Source: Candidatus Zhuqueibacterota bacterium (GTDB lineage: Bacteria; Zhuqueibacterota; Zhuqueibacteria; Residuimicrobiales; Residuimicrobiaceae). From it: a stretch of DNA of 64,000 bases. Below, one piece after another: positions 48,659 through 57,338 of the stretch (positions within the stretch are counted from its first letter, which is position 1; each line of letters opens with the position of its first letter). Position numbers and translations under genes: made by a program. The notes under the pieces are model-generated. The model did not search any database, was not told the DNA's origin, and saw nothing but the letters and a program-made list of their open reading frames with translations. The stretch spans positions 62,001 to 126,000 of the forward strand of contig CAUJEL010000067.1 of assembly GCA_963169875.1 (NCBI GenBank), written 5' to 3'.

Positions 48659-49264
48659 TCAGTTGAAGAGTCTCCGCGCCCCGATAAAATGCGCATTGAA
48701 GGGATGGTCGTAAATTTTTGCCAGTTTGACGCCCGCACTCGTCGAGGCATGGATGAAATAGCCGTGGGCGACATACAAGCCGACATGATCGGGCGTACCG
48801 CGCTGTTTGAGGCTGAAGAACACCAGATCCGCGAAATGCAGGGGAGCGGCGTCATCGACCTCCGCGCCGGTATGGTAGAGCTCGCGCGTGGTGCGCGGCA
48901 AATCCACATCCGCCGCTTCGCGGTAAATTTTCACGATCAGCCCGGAGCAGTCGATGCCCTGATGCGAATTTCCACCCCACTGATAAGGGGCCTGCCACAG
49001 CAGGCGGATTTGTTCCTTGAAGCGCTCGGCCACGGCGGCATCCATGGTGCCGTACTGTTCGCCGCTGAACCGCGCCGGTGTGGCCGCCGGTTCATAGGGC
49101 GAGCTCCGGAAGCGCGGATCAGGCCGCCAGGTGCATCCTGTGACCGCGAACAGAAGCAGCGCGCACAACAAAACCGGACCGGGACGCCGGGCGCGCGTGC
49201 GCGCCGGGTTTCTGGTCACGGCACAGTTATTGCCGCTTTTACTGGGATGAGCGTGCGCATGCAT
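48659..49264 (-). CDS. NlpC/P60 family lipoprotein
   Basis: LLLFAVTGC lipobox; YQWGGNSHQGIDCSGLIVKIY; DLVFFSLKQRGTPDHVGLYVAHGYFIHAS. Confidence 0.93.
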   Translation of the reverse strand: MHAHAHPSKSGNNCAVTRNPARTRARRPGPVLLCALLLFAVTGCTWRPDPRFRSSPYEPAATPARFSGEQYGTMDAAVAERFKEQIRLLWQAPYQWGGNSHQGIDCSGLIVKIYREAADVDLPRTTRELYHTGAEVDDAAPLHFADLVFFSLKQRGTPDHVGLYVAHGYFIHASTSAGVKLAKIYDHPFNAHFIGARRLFN

Positions 49265-49383
49265 CTGTTTTCATCGCTTCACGAGGAGTACACCATATGA
49301 TGTAACAAGTTAATATATCTAATAAAAATACGGTAAAATGAGTCAAGTATCAAGACAAATTTGCGCCATACGTCATTTTTCCC

Positions 49384-49412
49384 TTGACTTTTGCATTGTT
49401 TACCTTTAATTT
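49384..49412 (+). promoter_or_regulatory. Possible sigma-70-type promoter
   Basis: TTGACT - 17 nt - TAATTT, upstream of the ORF at 49456. Confidence 0.4.
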
Positions 49413-49455
49413 ACGTCAAATTAAAGAATTAATTATTTACGCGTGGTGAATCAAA

Positions 49456-49842
49456 ATGGCAAACAGTCCTGATACCGGCTCGATGAAAATGGTCATTATT
49501 GTTCTGATTCTGGCAGCGGCAGGTTTCTATGGCGTAAAACGTGGATGGATTCCCATTCCATGGGACACCCGTCCGGCGGTGAGTCCCATTTATGACACAG
49601 ACGCCAAGAATGATCGCTATATCAAAGGCAGTCTGACCTTCGAACAGTTGCGCCTGCTGGATCGCGTTTTAAATGAGGAATACAATTACGGCGGAAAACG
49701 TCTGCCGGGAGACCGGGTACGGCAATTGACAAAGGGTGACCGGCTTGTAGGACAAGCCTATGGACGTTGGCGAAAATGCAAGGATTTGATGCGCAGTTCA
49801 AACCACGTCGTCTATCCCAGGGAACGGGGAGAACGGATCTGA
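49456..49842 (+). CDS. Small membrane-anchored hypothetical protein
   Basis: Complete ORF with an N-terminal TM helix (VIIVLILAAAGFYGVKRGW); no family recognised. Confidence 0.6.
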   Translation: MANSPDTGSMKMVIIVLILAAAGFYGVKRGWIPIPWDTRPAVSPIYDTDAKNDRYIKGSLTFEQLRLLDRVLNEEYNYGGKRLPGDRVRQLTKGDRLVGQAYGRWRKCKDLMRSSNHVVYPRERGERI

Positions 49843-49910
49843 GTCACCCTGGAAAATTGGTCACCTTTAACGCGCCCGAGTCACATCGGGTTTTTCTTTT
49901 TTGGTGGATC

Positions 49911-50849
49911 ATGAAATTCATAAAACAACTCTTTTCCATTACCCTTCTGCTGCTTGCTTTTTTCTCCTGGCGCGCGCAGGGGCAGGACTCGCTGCTGATT
50001 CGTCCGCTGTTCGTCCTGGGCAAACCAGGCGCGGACGCCGGCCAATTCAACGCCCCGCAGGCGGTTTCCGTCGATCCCAACGGTCACATTTATGTGGCGG
50101 ATACGGGGAACAACCGCATTCAAAAGCTGGATGCCAACGGCAAGGTTTTGGCCATGACCGGCGGCTTCGGCTGGGGTCAGGATCAATTTCAACGACCGGT
50201 GGATGTGTGCGCGGAAAACGGCCTGGATGTCTTTGTCGCTGATTATCAAAACCGCCGCATCGTCCGCCTCGACAAAGACCTGCACTGGATCGACGCCTAT
50301 CAATTCCGCAGCGAGGGCGAGGAAAAACTGACGTTGGGCTTTCCGCAATCGCTGGCCATCTCCATTCACGGCGATCTCTACATCGCCGATGCGGAAAACT
50401 ATCGCGTCCTCAAACTCAACACCCGGCGCGTGCCCGAACTGCAATTCGGCGACTTTGACTGGGGCGAAGGCAACCTGCTCGATCCGCAAAAGATCTTGAT
50501 CACCACCAACGACCGCATTTATATCAGTGACCGGCAGCGCGCCGCTGTGTTGCTCTATGATTATTTCGGCAACTATCTTTATGAAATCGGGGACATCACC
50601 CTGAAAATGCCCACAGGCCTGGCCGTGGATGCATTGGGCCGCCTCTATGCGGGCGATGAAGCTTTGCAGACCATATCTGTCTTTGACAACCAGGGCCGCC
50701 CCGTCGCCCGGTTCGGATCGCCGGGCGACAAACTGGGGGCCTTTGCCGGCATCAGCGATGTGGCCCTGCACCGCGATTTATTGTATATCTGCGAAGCGGA
50801 TAATCACCGCATCCAGGTGTTGCAGCTTTTATGGGGAGGAAAACCCTGA
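49911..50849 (+). CDS. Secreted NHL repeat (beta-propeller) protein
   Basis: Signal peptide; repeated FNAPQAVSVDPNGHIYVADTGNNRIQKLDANGK-type NHL units. Confidence 0.92.
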   Translation: MKFIKQLFSITLLLLAFFSWRAQGQDSLLIRPLFVLGKPGADAGQFNAPQAVSVDPNGHIYVADTGNNRIQKLDANGKVLAMTGGFGWGQDQFQRPVDVCAENGLDVFVADYQNRRIVRLDKDLHWIDAYQFRSEGEEKLTLGFPQSLAISIHGDLYIADAENYRVLKLNTRRVPELQFGDFDWGEGNLLDPQKILITTNDRIYISDRQRAAVLLYDYFGNYLYEIGDITLKMPTGLAVDALGRLYAGDEALQTISVFDNQGRPVARFGSPGDKLGAFAGISDVALHRDLLYICEADNHRIQVLQLLWGGKP

Positions 50850-50867
50850 TCAAGGGTTAAAAGGACG

Positions 50868-53800
50868 ATGCGGCGAATCTCTCTACTCTTCCTTCTTCTC
50901 GCGCTTCCGGTCTGGGCCCAGGTGACCGGCAAGCTGGAACGCATGAGCCTGCATGAGAAGGATTTTGTCCTGCTCGGCGAAGGCCGCCGCGGCCCCTATT
51001 TCCTCCCGGATTCGCTCATCATCGCCAACTCTGAAAAGGTCCTGGTCAATAATCGCCGCCTGGCCGCGGCGGAGTACACCCTGAATTATCTCGCCGGGGA
51101 ACTGCGTTTTCTCGAACCCGTCCCCCAGGGCGCTGAAATTCGCCTCATCTATCAGATCGCGCCCTTTGCGGTTTCCCGCAGCCTGCAGCGCCATCCGCTC
51201 ATCCAACGCGTCTTCGGCGCCGATACCGGACTACCCGGAGCGGAGCGGCTCGGTGCCCCCGCGGCCGAAGAGGATCTGGCGGCGCAGCTCAGCAAGAGCG
51301 GCAGCATCACCCGCGGGGTGACGGTCGGCAACAACCGCGGTCTGAAAATCAACTCCGCCCTCAACATCAATGTCTCCGGCAAGGTGGCCGACAACGTCGA
51401 GGTGGTCGCGGCGCTGACCGATCAGAGCACGCCCATCCAGCCGGAGGGCACAACCCAGAATCTCCAGGAAATCGACAAGGTCTTTGTCCAGCTCAAAGCT
51501 CCGCATTTCGCCGCCACCCTGGGCGACTATACCCTGGATTACAGCAGCGGTCAGTTCTCCCGCTATAGCCGCAAGCTGCAGGGCGCCATGGGCGCGCTGA
51601 ACTACAAAAACTATATGGTGAGCGCCTCCGGCGCGGTGTCGCGCGGCAAATACATCTCGCAGTCATTCATGGGCCAGGAGGGTAATCAGGGACCGTACCA
51701 GCTCAAGGGCGACCGCGGCCAGATCGATATCATCGTCCTCGCGGGCACCGAGCGCGTCTATCTCGACGGCGAACAGCTGGTGCGCGGCGAGACCAACGAT
51801 TACGTCATCGATTATTCCGCCGCGCAGGTCACCTTCACCCGGCGCCGCCTCATCACCGCCGACTCGCGTCTCATCGTCGATTTTCAATATTCGGATGAAA
51901 AATTTCGCCGCAGCATCTATGCGGCCCAGGCCGTCACCGAGCAGTGGGACGGCCGCTTTAAATTGAGCGCCACCTTCATCCACGAAGGCGATGACAAGGA
52001 TAATCCCCTCGACTTTACCCTGGATGAAGAAAAACTGGCCATCCTGCGCGCGGCGGGGGATGATCCGCAAAAAGCGGTCACCGATGGCGCGCTCTATGTG
52101 GGGCCGGGCAAGGGCCGCTATATCAAAACCGATGCGGGCTATTTTCAGTACGCCGGCGCGGATTCCGGCGATTATTCGGTCACTTTTTCCGATGTCGGCC
52201 AGGGCATGGGTGATTACACCTATCAGGGTGCGGGCATTTATGTCTATGCCGGCACGGCGCTGGGCCGCTATCAGCCGGTCGTGCTGCTCACGCCCGCGCG
52301 CAGCCAGAGCCTGCTCAATTTTCAGCTCGCCGCCCAGCCCGTGAAGGCGATGCAGCTCAAGGGCGAAGTGGCGTTCAGTGAAAACGATCTTAACAGCTAC
52401 TCCAACAGTGGCGATGAGGATAATCAGGGCGTCGCCCAGGACTGGCAGCTGCAGTTCGCGCCCGGGCTGCGTTGGGGGCGGCGGAGTCTCGGTACATTGA
52501 CCATGACCGGCCGGCTGCGCCAGGTCGAGGACCGCTTTCAGGACATCGACCGCACCACCGAGGCCGAATACAACCGCCGCTGGGATCTGCCCGGCAACGC
52601 GGCCAGGGGCGAACGCGTCCGCGAGGCCCAAGTTCAGTACGATCCCTTCGCCGGACTGAAGCTGTCCGGCGAGTACGGCGACATCCGCAAGGATCAGGGA
52701 TTTCAGTCGACGCGCTGGCAGATCGAGAATGTGCTCTCGCGGCCCAAGTGGCCGGAGTATTCGCTGCGGTTCGAGAACATCTCCAAAAGCAACGAAACCG
52801 ACAGCAGTGGCGGTGCGTGGCGGCGACTGCGCACCCGTATCGCCCATTCCATCTGGCGCCTGAAACCGTTCGTCGATTATGAGGGCGAGGAGAAAAAGGA
52901 GAACTGGTCCGATTCGCTCTATACCGGATTTCGTTTCAGCAATCTCACCAGCGGCGTGGAGTTCAGACCGGCGGCCAGGATCACGGCCACGGCGCGGCAG
53001 AGCTGGCGCAACGACGATACCTATGTCGGACTGAACACGTTCGCGGAGAAATCAACCGCCACCACGCAGCAGCTGGGTTTCCGCGTGCAACAGCTCGGCG
53101 CATTGAATATCAACATGGACTATACCCATCGCGAACGCACCTATGCCGATTCCGGCTCCGGGCGGCAGAATACCGATCTGGCGGAGGTGCGCCTGATGTT
53201 CAATCCCTGGAAAAACGCCGTCAATTCGGAAGTCAACTATCAGATTTCCAACACCGCCACGGCCACCAAGGAGCGCGTCTATATCAAGGTGAGTCCGGGC
53301 GACGGCACCTACCGCTACGATGAGCAGCTCAAAGAGTATGTGGTCGATCCGCTCGGGGATTATATCCTGCGCGTTCTCACCACCGATGAACTGGTGCCGG
53401 TGGTGGAATTAAAAGCGAGCACGCGGCTGCGGCTGGATCCCTCGCGCTATTGGGGGCAAAAGCGCGCCAAAGGCTGGATGCGCAAATGGCTCAGTGCGAT
53501 CTCGACAGAGTCCTTTGCCAGCATCGAGGAGCGGACCAAGGAGAAGGATGTCTGGCAGATCTATCTGTTGAATCTTGACAAATTTCAGCAGGCGGCCGCG
53601 ACCATGTACGGCAGCTTGTTGTGGCGCCAGGATCTGTTCCTGTTTGAGAACAGGCGCGCGTTTTCGCTGCGGCTGCGCTATCAGAATCGCGATGAGATGA
53701 ACAACCAGTACCTCGAGGGCGGGCAGACGCGGCAGGATGAAGAGATGAGCGCGCGGATCACGGCGCGATTGGGCACTGCGTTGAGCAGCCAGTCGGAGCT

Positions 53801-54266
53801 GGCGCAGAAACGGATGGAGCGGAGTTTTGCGGAGGGATCGCGGCAGGACCGCGACATCCTCAGCCGTCAGGGCCGCTTCGAGCTGTCGTACCGGCCACAA
53901 TCGCGGCTGGAGTTGGCCCTGGAGAGCCGCCTGGCTTGGGAGCAGGACCGTTTTTACACCCCGGCGACTAAAGTGCGCGCCCTTGCATTCACGCCCAGGG
54001 TGGTCTATTCGTGGCAGACCAAAGGCCGCTGGCAGGCGGAGATAGAATGGAGTCAGGTCGAGGTGTCGCCGAAGGAGCGGCTGATTCCTTATGAGATGGC
54101 CAACGGCCGCAGCGCCGGGCGTTCGATGCGCTGGGACATCCGCTTTGATTATAGACTGTCGCAGACCGTCCAGGCCACGGTGTCTTATTCGGGGCGCAAT
54201 GAGCCGGAGCGGCAGCAGGGCGTCATCCACACCGGCCGCGCCCAGGTAACGGCGGCGTTCAGATAA
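50868..54266 (+). CDS. Large outer-membrane beta-barrel-like hypothetical protein
   Basis: 1132 aa with signal peptide; alternating amphipathic strands ending in aromatic residues (RAQVTAAFR C-term); repeated Y-x-[IL]-[ND]-Y motifs. Confidence 0.7.
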   Translation: MRRISLLFLLLALPVWAQVTGKLERMSLHEKDFVLLGEGRRGPYFLPDSLIIANSEKVLVNNRRLAAAEYTLNYLAGELRFLEPVPQGAEIRLIYQIAPFAVSRSLQRHPLIQRVFGADTGLPGAERLGAPAAEEDLAAQLSKSGSITRGVTVGNNRGLKINSALNINVSGKVADNVEVVAALTDQSTPIQPEGTTQNLQEIDKVFVQLKAPHFAATLGDYTLDYSSGQFSRYSRKLQGAMGALNYKNYMVSASGAVSRGKYISQSFMGQEGNQGPYQLKGDRGQIDIIVLAGTERVYLDGEQLVRGETNDYVIDYSAAQVTFTRRRLITADSRLIVDFQYSDEKFRRSIYAAQAVTEQWDGRFKLSATFIHEGDDKDNPLDFTLDEEKLAILRAAGDDPQKAVTDGALYVGPGKGRYIKTDAGYFQYAGADSGDYSVTFSDVGQGMGDYTYQGAGIYVYAGTALGRYQPVVLLTPARSQSLLNFQLAAQPVKAMQLKGEVAFSENDLNSYSNSGDEDNQGVAQDWQLQFAPGLRWGRRSLGTLTMTGRLRQVEDRFQDIDRTTEAEYNRRWDLPGNAARGERVREAQVQYDPFAGLKLSGEYGDIRKDQGFQSTRWQIENVLSRPKWPEYSLRFENISKSNETDSSGGAWRRLRTRIAHSIWRLKPFVDYEGEEKKENWSDSLYTGFRFSNLTSGVEFRPAARITATARQSWRNDDTYVGLNTFAEKSTATTQQLGFRVQQLGALNINMDYTHRERTYADSGSGRQNTDLAEVRLMFNPWKNAVNSEVNYQISNTATATKERVYIKVSPGDGTYRYDEQLKEYVVDPLGDYILRVLTTDELVPVVELKASTRLRLDPSRYWGQKRAKGWMRKWLSAISTESFASIEERTKEKDVWQIYLLNLDKFQQAAATMYGSLLWRQDLFLFENRRAFSLRLRYQNRDEMNNQYLEGGQTRQDEEMSARITARLGTALSSQSELAQKRMERSFAEGSRQDRDILSRQGRFELSYRPQSRLELALESRLAWEQDRFYTPATKVRALAFTPRVVYSWQTKGRWQAEIEWSQVEVSPKERLIPYEMANGRSAGRSMRWDIRFDYRLSQTVQATVSYSGRNEPERQQGVIHTGRAQVTAAFR

Positions 54267-54280
54267 TTCAGATTCTTTAA

Positions 54281-54600
54281 ATAGAGAAATTAATATAAGA
54301 TCGCAAGCGTTCGTAGTACCGGCTTTAGCCGGCCTGAATGCGTAAAGATAGACCAGATCCATTAATCTACGATAGCCAGCGTTCGTAGTACCGGCTTTAG
54401 CCGGAGGAAGAACCTAAAGGTTGATTAGATTGTCAAATGTAGAAATTAATCTATAATAGCCAGCGTTCGTAGTACCGGCTTTAGCCGGAGGAAAAGCTTA
54501 AAGATTGACTAGATTGTCAAATATAGAAATTAATCTATAATAGCCAGCGTACGTAGTACCGGCTTTAGCCGGAGGAAGCGCCATCTAAAGATGGATTTGC
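54281..54600. repeat. REP-like tandem array: four copies of GTAGTACCGGCTTTAGCCGG hairpin units
   Basis: Identical 20-mer at 54313, 54385, 54469 and 54553; start spacing 72, 84, 84 bp; core CCGGCT-TT-AGCCGG is a perfect inverted repeat; flanks AGAAATTAAT(CT)ATAAT also repeated. Confidence 0.88.
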
Positions 54601-54675
54601 AAGCTTGTGGTAAGCCGGGAGACTTTTTGCAAAACCACAAATTGGAAACGTAAGTCAGGTTCAGATAAGAGAAAC

Positions 54676-56565
54676 ATGAAGCGCAAAATTTTATACATAT
54701 TGCTGGGCGTTCTCTCGCTGGCCATGCAGATTGGCGCTGCCCAGGAGGCCGTGACCAGGCCTGACCCGGTACGCAACTTACCGGTGGCGCAGGAAGCCAT
54801 GACCGGGATTACCCAGGAGCGCAGCCTGCCGTCAGCGCAGGTGCCAATAACCGCGCCGCCCCCGGTGCGCACCATACCCGTTGCTAAAGTCTATATCAGC
54901 GGGCCGGCGCAGGTTTCCGCGGAAGAGGTGCGCACCTGGTTTGGCCTGGAGGATGGCATGGCCTTCGACGTGGCGGACTTGTCGCGGCGCTGCGGGGCGC
55001 TGTTGAAAAAATACAGCGAGGCGGGGTATATTCAGGCGCGCATGGATTCACTGACCTACGCCATTGCGCCGGACAGCAGCCGGGCGGATGTCCATGTCTA
55101 TCTGCACGAGGGGCCCCTGGTGCGCACGGGGGCGCTGCAAATAAGCGGCATCGACAGCAGTCAAATAGAGGCCATGCAGGGCCGCTTCGCCAGCCGTCCC
55201 GGCAAGGAGCTGGATGCAGCTGTGGTGGAGCAGGATTTGCAGGATGCCCTGCTGCAGCTGGACAAGAGCGGCTATCCGTTCGCGCGCTTTGATCTGACGG
55301 CCATAACCATCGATTCAATAGAGACTTCCAGGAGCGGACTGGGACTGCACTATCGTGGGGCGTTGGGGCCACGGCTCATCATCAAGGAGGTCCAGATCGC
55401 CGGCAACCAGCTGACGCGGCAGCGCGTCATCCTGCGCGAAACGCGCATCAAGCCGGGCGAGCCCTATTCCATGCAAAAAGTATCGCGCATACAAGCGCGG
55501 TTGATGCGGCTGGGCTATTTCAAGAGCGTGGCCGAGCCGGTGATTTTTTACACCGCGGGCGCCGAGGGCGGATTGCTGATCACAGTGGAAGAGGGACAGA
55601 CCAGCCGCTTCGACGGCGTTCTCGGCTATACGCCCGGTACGGGTGATGAAAAGGGCTATTTCACGGGGCTGATCGATATCAGTCTGGGTAATCTCCTTGG
55701 CACTGGCCGATCCATGATGGCGCACTGGCAGAAACGCGACCGCAAAACCCAGGATATCAGCCTGCAGTATCGCGAGCCCTGGGTGGCCGGACTGCCGCTG
55801 CATCTCGGGCTCGGATTTGCGCAGTTGATTCAGGACACCACTTATGTGCAGCGCGACCTCAGTCTGGACCTGGCGGTGCCGCTGCTGGAGAATCTGGCGA
55901 TCACCGCCCAGATCAACCGTCGCGAGATCTCGCCCGATTCGCTGGGCAGTCATCTGCTGGGGATATTGAAGAGCAGCACCCTCAACGCCGCCATGGGCAT
56001 CGAGTATGACAGCCGCGATGATCTCATCAATCCGCGCCAGGGCGTCTATTACGCCACGTCTTATCAGTCGGGCCGCAAAACCAACCTCGGGCCGGAGGAA
56101 CTGTTGACCTCCGCGGTCCGCCGCACGGTGGATAATAAAAAGATGACGCTGGACCTCGAGTTTTACACCCAGCTGTTCAAGCGCCAGATACTCGCTTGGG
56201 CGCTGCACGGCCGCCAGATTCGCAGCAATGAGGCGTTCATTCCCATCTCCGATCAATTCCGCCTGGGCGGCGCGCGAACGCTGCGCGGCTATCGCGAAGA
56301 TCAATTCCGCGGCAGCGCCATCGCATGGACCTCGCTGGAATACCGCTACTGGATGGGACGGCGCTCGCGCGCTTTTGTGTTCGCCGATTATGGATACATC
56401 TACAGCGAATCCGCCTCGGGCGTCGCAGAGACCACCAAGTTGGGCTATGGGTTTGGATTTCGTCTCGAAACGGGATTGGGTGTGATGGGCGTGGATTATG
56501 GTCTGGCCAAAGGCGACGGCGCCATGGCGGGCAAGATCCATGTGGGATTGATCAATGAGTTTTGA
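54676..56565 (+). CDS. Omp85/BamA-like surface antigen (POTRA + barrel)
   Basis: POTRA-like domains (VYISGPAQVSAEEVRTWFGLEDGMAFDVADL; IKEVQIAGNQLTRQRVILRETRIKPGEPYSMQKVSRIQARLMRLGYFKSV); barrel motif RLGGARTLRGYREDQFRG; C-terminal GKIHVGLINEF. Confidence 0.92.
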   Translation: MKRKILYILLGVLSLAMQIGAAQEAVTRPDPVRNLPVAQEAMTGITQERSLPSAQVPITAPPPVRTIPVAKVYISGPAQVSAEEVRTWFGLEDGMAFDVADLSRRCGALLKKYSEAGYIQARMDSLTYAIAPDSSRADVHVYLHEGPLVRTGALQISGIDSSQIEAMQGRFASRPGKELDAAVVEQDLQDALLQLDKSGYPFARFDLTAITIDSIETSRSGLGLHYRGALGPRLIIKEVQIAGNQLTRQRVILRETRIKPGEPYSMQKVSRIQARLMRLGYFKSVAEPVIFYTAGAEGGLLITVEEGQTSRFDGVLGYTPGTGDEKGYFTGLIDISLGNLLGTGRSMMAHWQKRDRKTQDISLQYREPWVAGLPLHLGLGFAQLIQDTTYVQRDLSLDLAVPLLENLAITAQINRREISPDSLGSHLLGILKSSTLNAAMGIEYDSRDDLINPRQGVYYATSYQSGRKTNLGPEELLTSAVRRTVDNKKMTLDLEFYTQLFKRQILAWALHGRQIRSNEAFIPISDQFRLGGARTLRGYREDQFRGSAIAWTSLEYRYWMGRRSRAFVFADYGYIYSESASGVAETTKLGYGFGFRLETGLGVMGVDYGLAKGDGAMAGKIHVGLINEF

Positions 56566-56630
56566 TGCGAGGGGTCATTGCACATGCGGTTTATTTTTGC
56601 GAGAATGGACTCAGTTGGAGGCAGCCACCC

Positions 56631-57218
56631 GTGTATGAGAAAATGTACATTTTTCTGGACACAGAAACCACCGGATTGCCGCGTAACTGGAATGCGCCGG
56701 TAGGCAATCTGGCCAACTGGCCACGATTGGTGCAGATCGCCTGGCTGTTGATTGAATCGGAAGGACATGAACTATCCAACGCCTCCTTCCTCGTGAGGCC
56801 TGAGGGCTACACCATCCCCCGAGATGCGACGCGTATTCACGGGATCACCCAGGAACGGGCGCTGCAGGATGGAATCCCGCTCAAGGAGGTGTTGTCGGCG
56901 TTTGTTCAAGCACTGAATGAAGCGAATGTGCTGGTAGGGCATAATGTCAATTTTGATCGGCACATTGTTGGTGCGGAATTGATACGATGTGGGATGAAAT
57001 CCATGCTGTTTGAAAAACCGGCCATCTGCACCATGAAAGCCGCCACAGATTATTGCCGAATCCCGGGTCCCTATGGATTCAAGTGGCCAACACTGGAGCA
57101 GCTTCACGAAAAACTCTTCAAGACCAGGCTTCGGGAAATGCATGAGGCCGAGGCGGATGTGAGCACTTGCGCCAAATGTTTTTTCGAGTTGCAGCGGCTT
57201 GGGATTGCCTTGGGGTAG
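56631..57218 (+). CDS. 3'-5' exonuclease (DnaQ/PolC epsilon-like DEDD)
   Basis: MYIFLDTETTGLPRNW; INARTI-like ATRIHGITQERA; LVGHNVNFDRHIVGAEL; HEAEADVSTCAKCFFEL. Confidence 0.92.
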   Translation: MYEKMYIFLDTETTGLPRNWNAPVGNLANWPRLVQIAWLLIESEGHELSNASFLVRPEGYTIPRDATRIHGITQERALQDGIPLKEVLSAFVQALNEANVLVGHNVNFDRHIVGAELIRCGMKSMLFEKPAICTMKAATDYCRIPGPYGFKWPTLEQLHEKLFKTRLREMHEAEADVSTCAKCFFELQRLGIALG

Positions 57219-57338
57219 CCTTCTGGTAAATGTATTGAATAGCCTTTTGTGCAGGAAGGTTCTCCAGAGCCCGACGGCGTAAACAGCGCGTGTAAAAGGC
57301 TGAAAGAATTCAGGTCAGAGTAGCCATGACGGAAATCT

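Noticed and set aside
49767-49910. N-terminal extension of the NHL-repeat ORF (MAKMQGFDAQFKPRR...)
   Set aside because: Overlaps the upstream gene out of frame; a signal peptide begins at the ATG at 49911, so that is the likely start.
51663-52847. 394-aa minus-strand ORF antisense to the large barrel protein
   Set aside because: Shadow ORF of a well-supported plus-strand gene; composition is out-of-frame-like (rich in G/A/R/I runs) with no recognisable motif.
54281-54600. CRISPR array interpretation of the repeat cluster
   Set aside because: Intervening sequences are near-identical between units, not unique spacers, and no cas genes are in the window.
55315-56541. 408-aa minus-strand ORF antisense to the Omp85-like gene
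   Set aside because: Fully contained within a confident CDS on the other strand; no domain motif.
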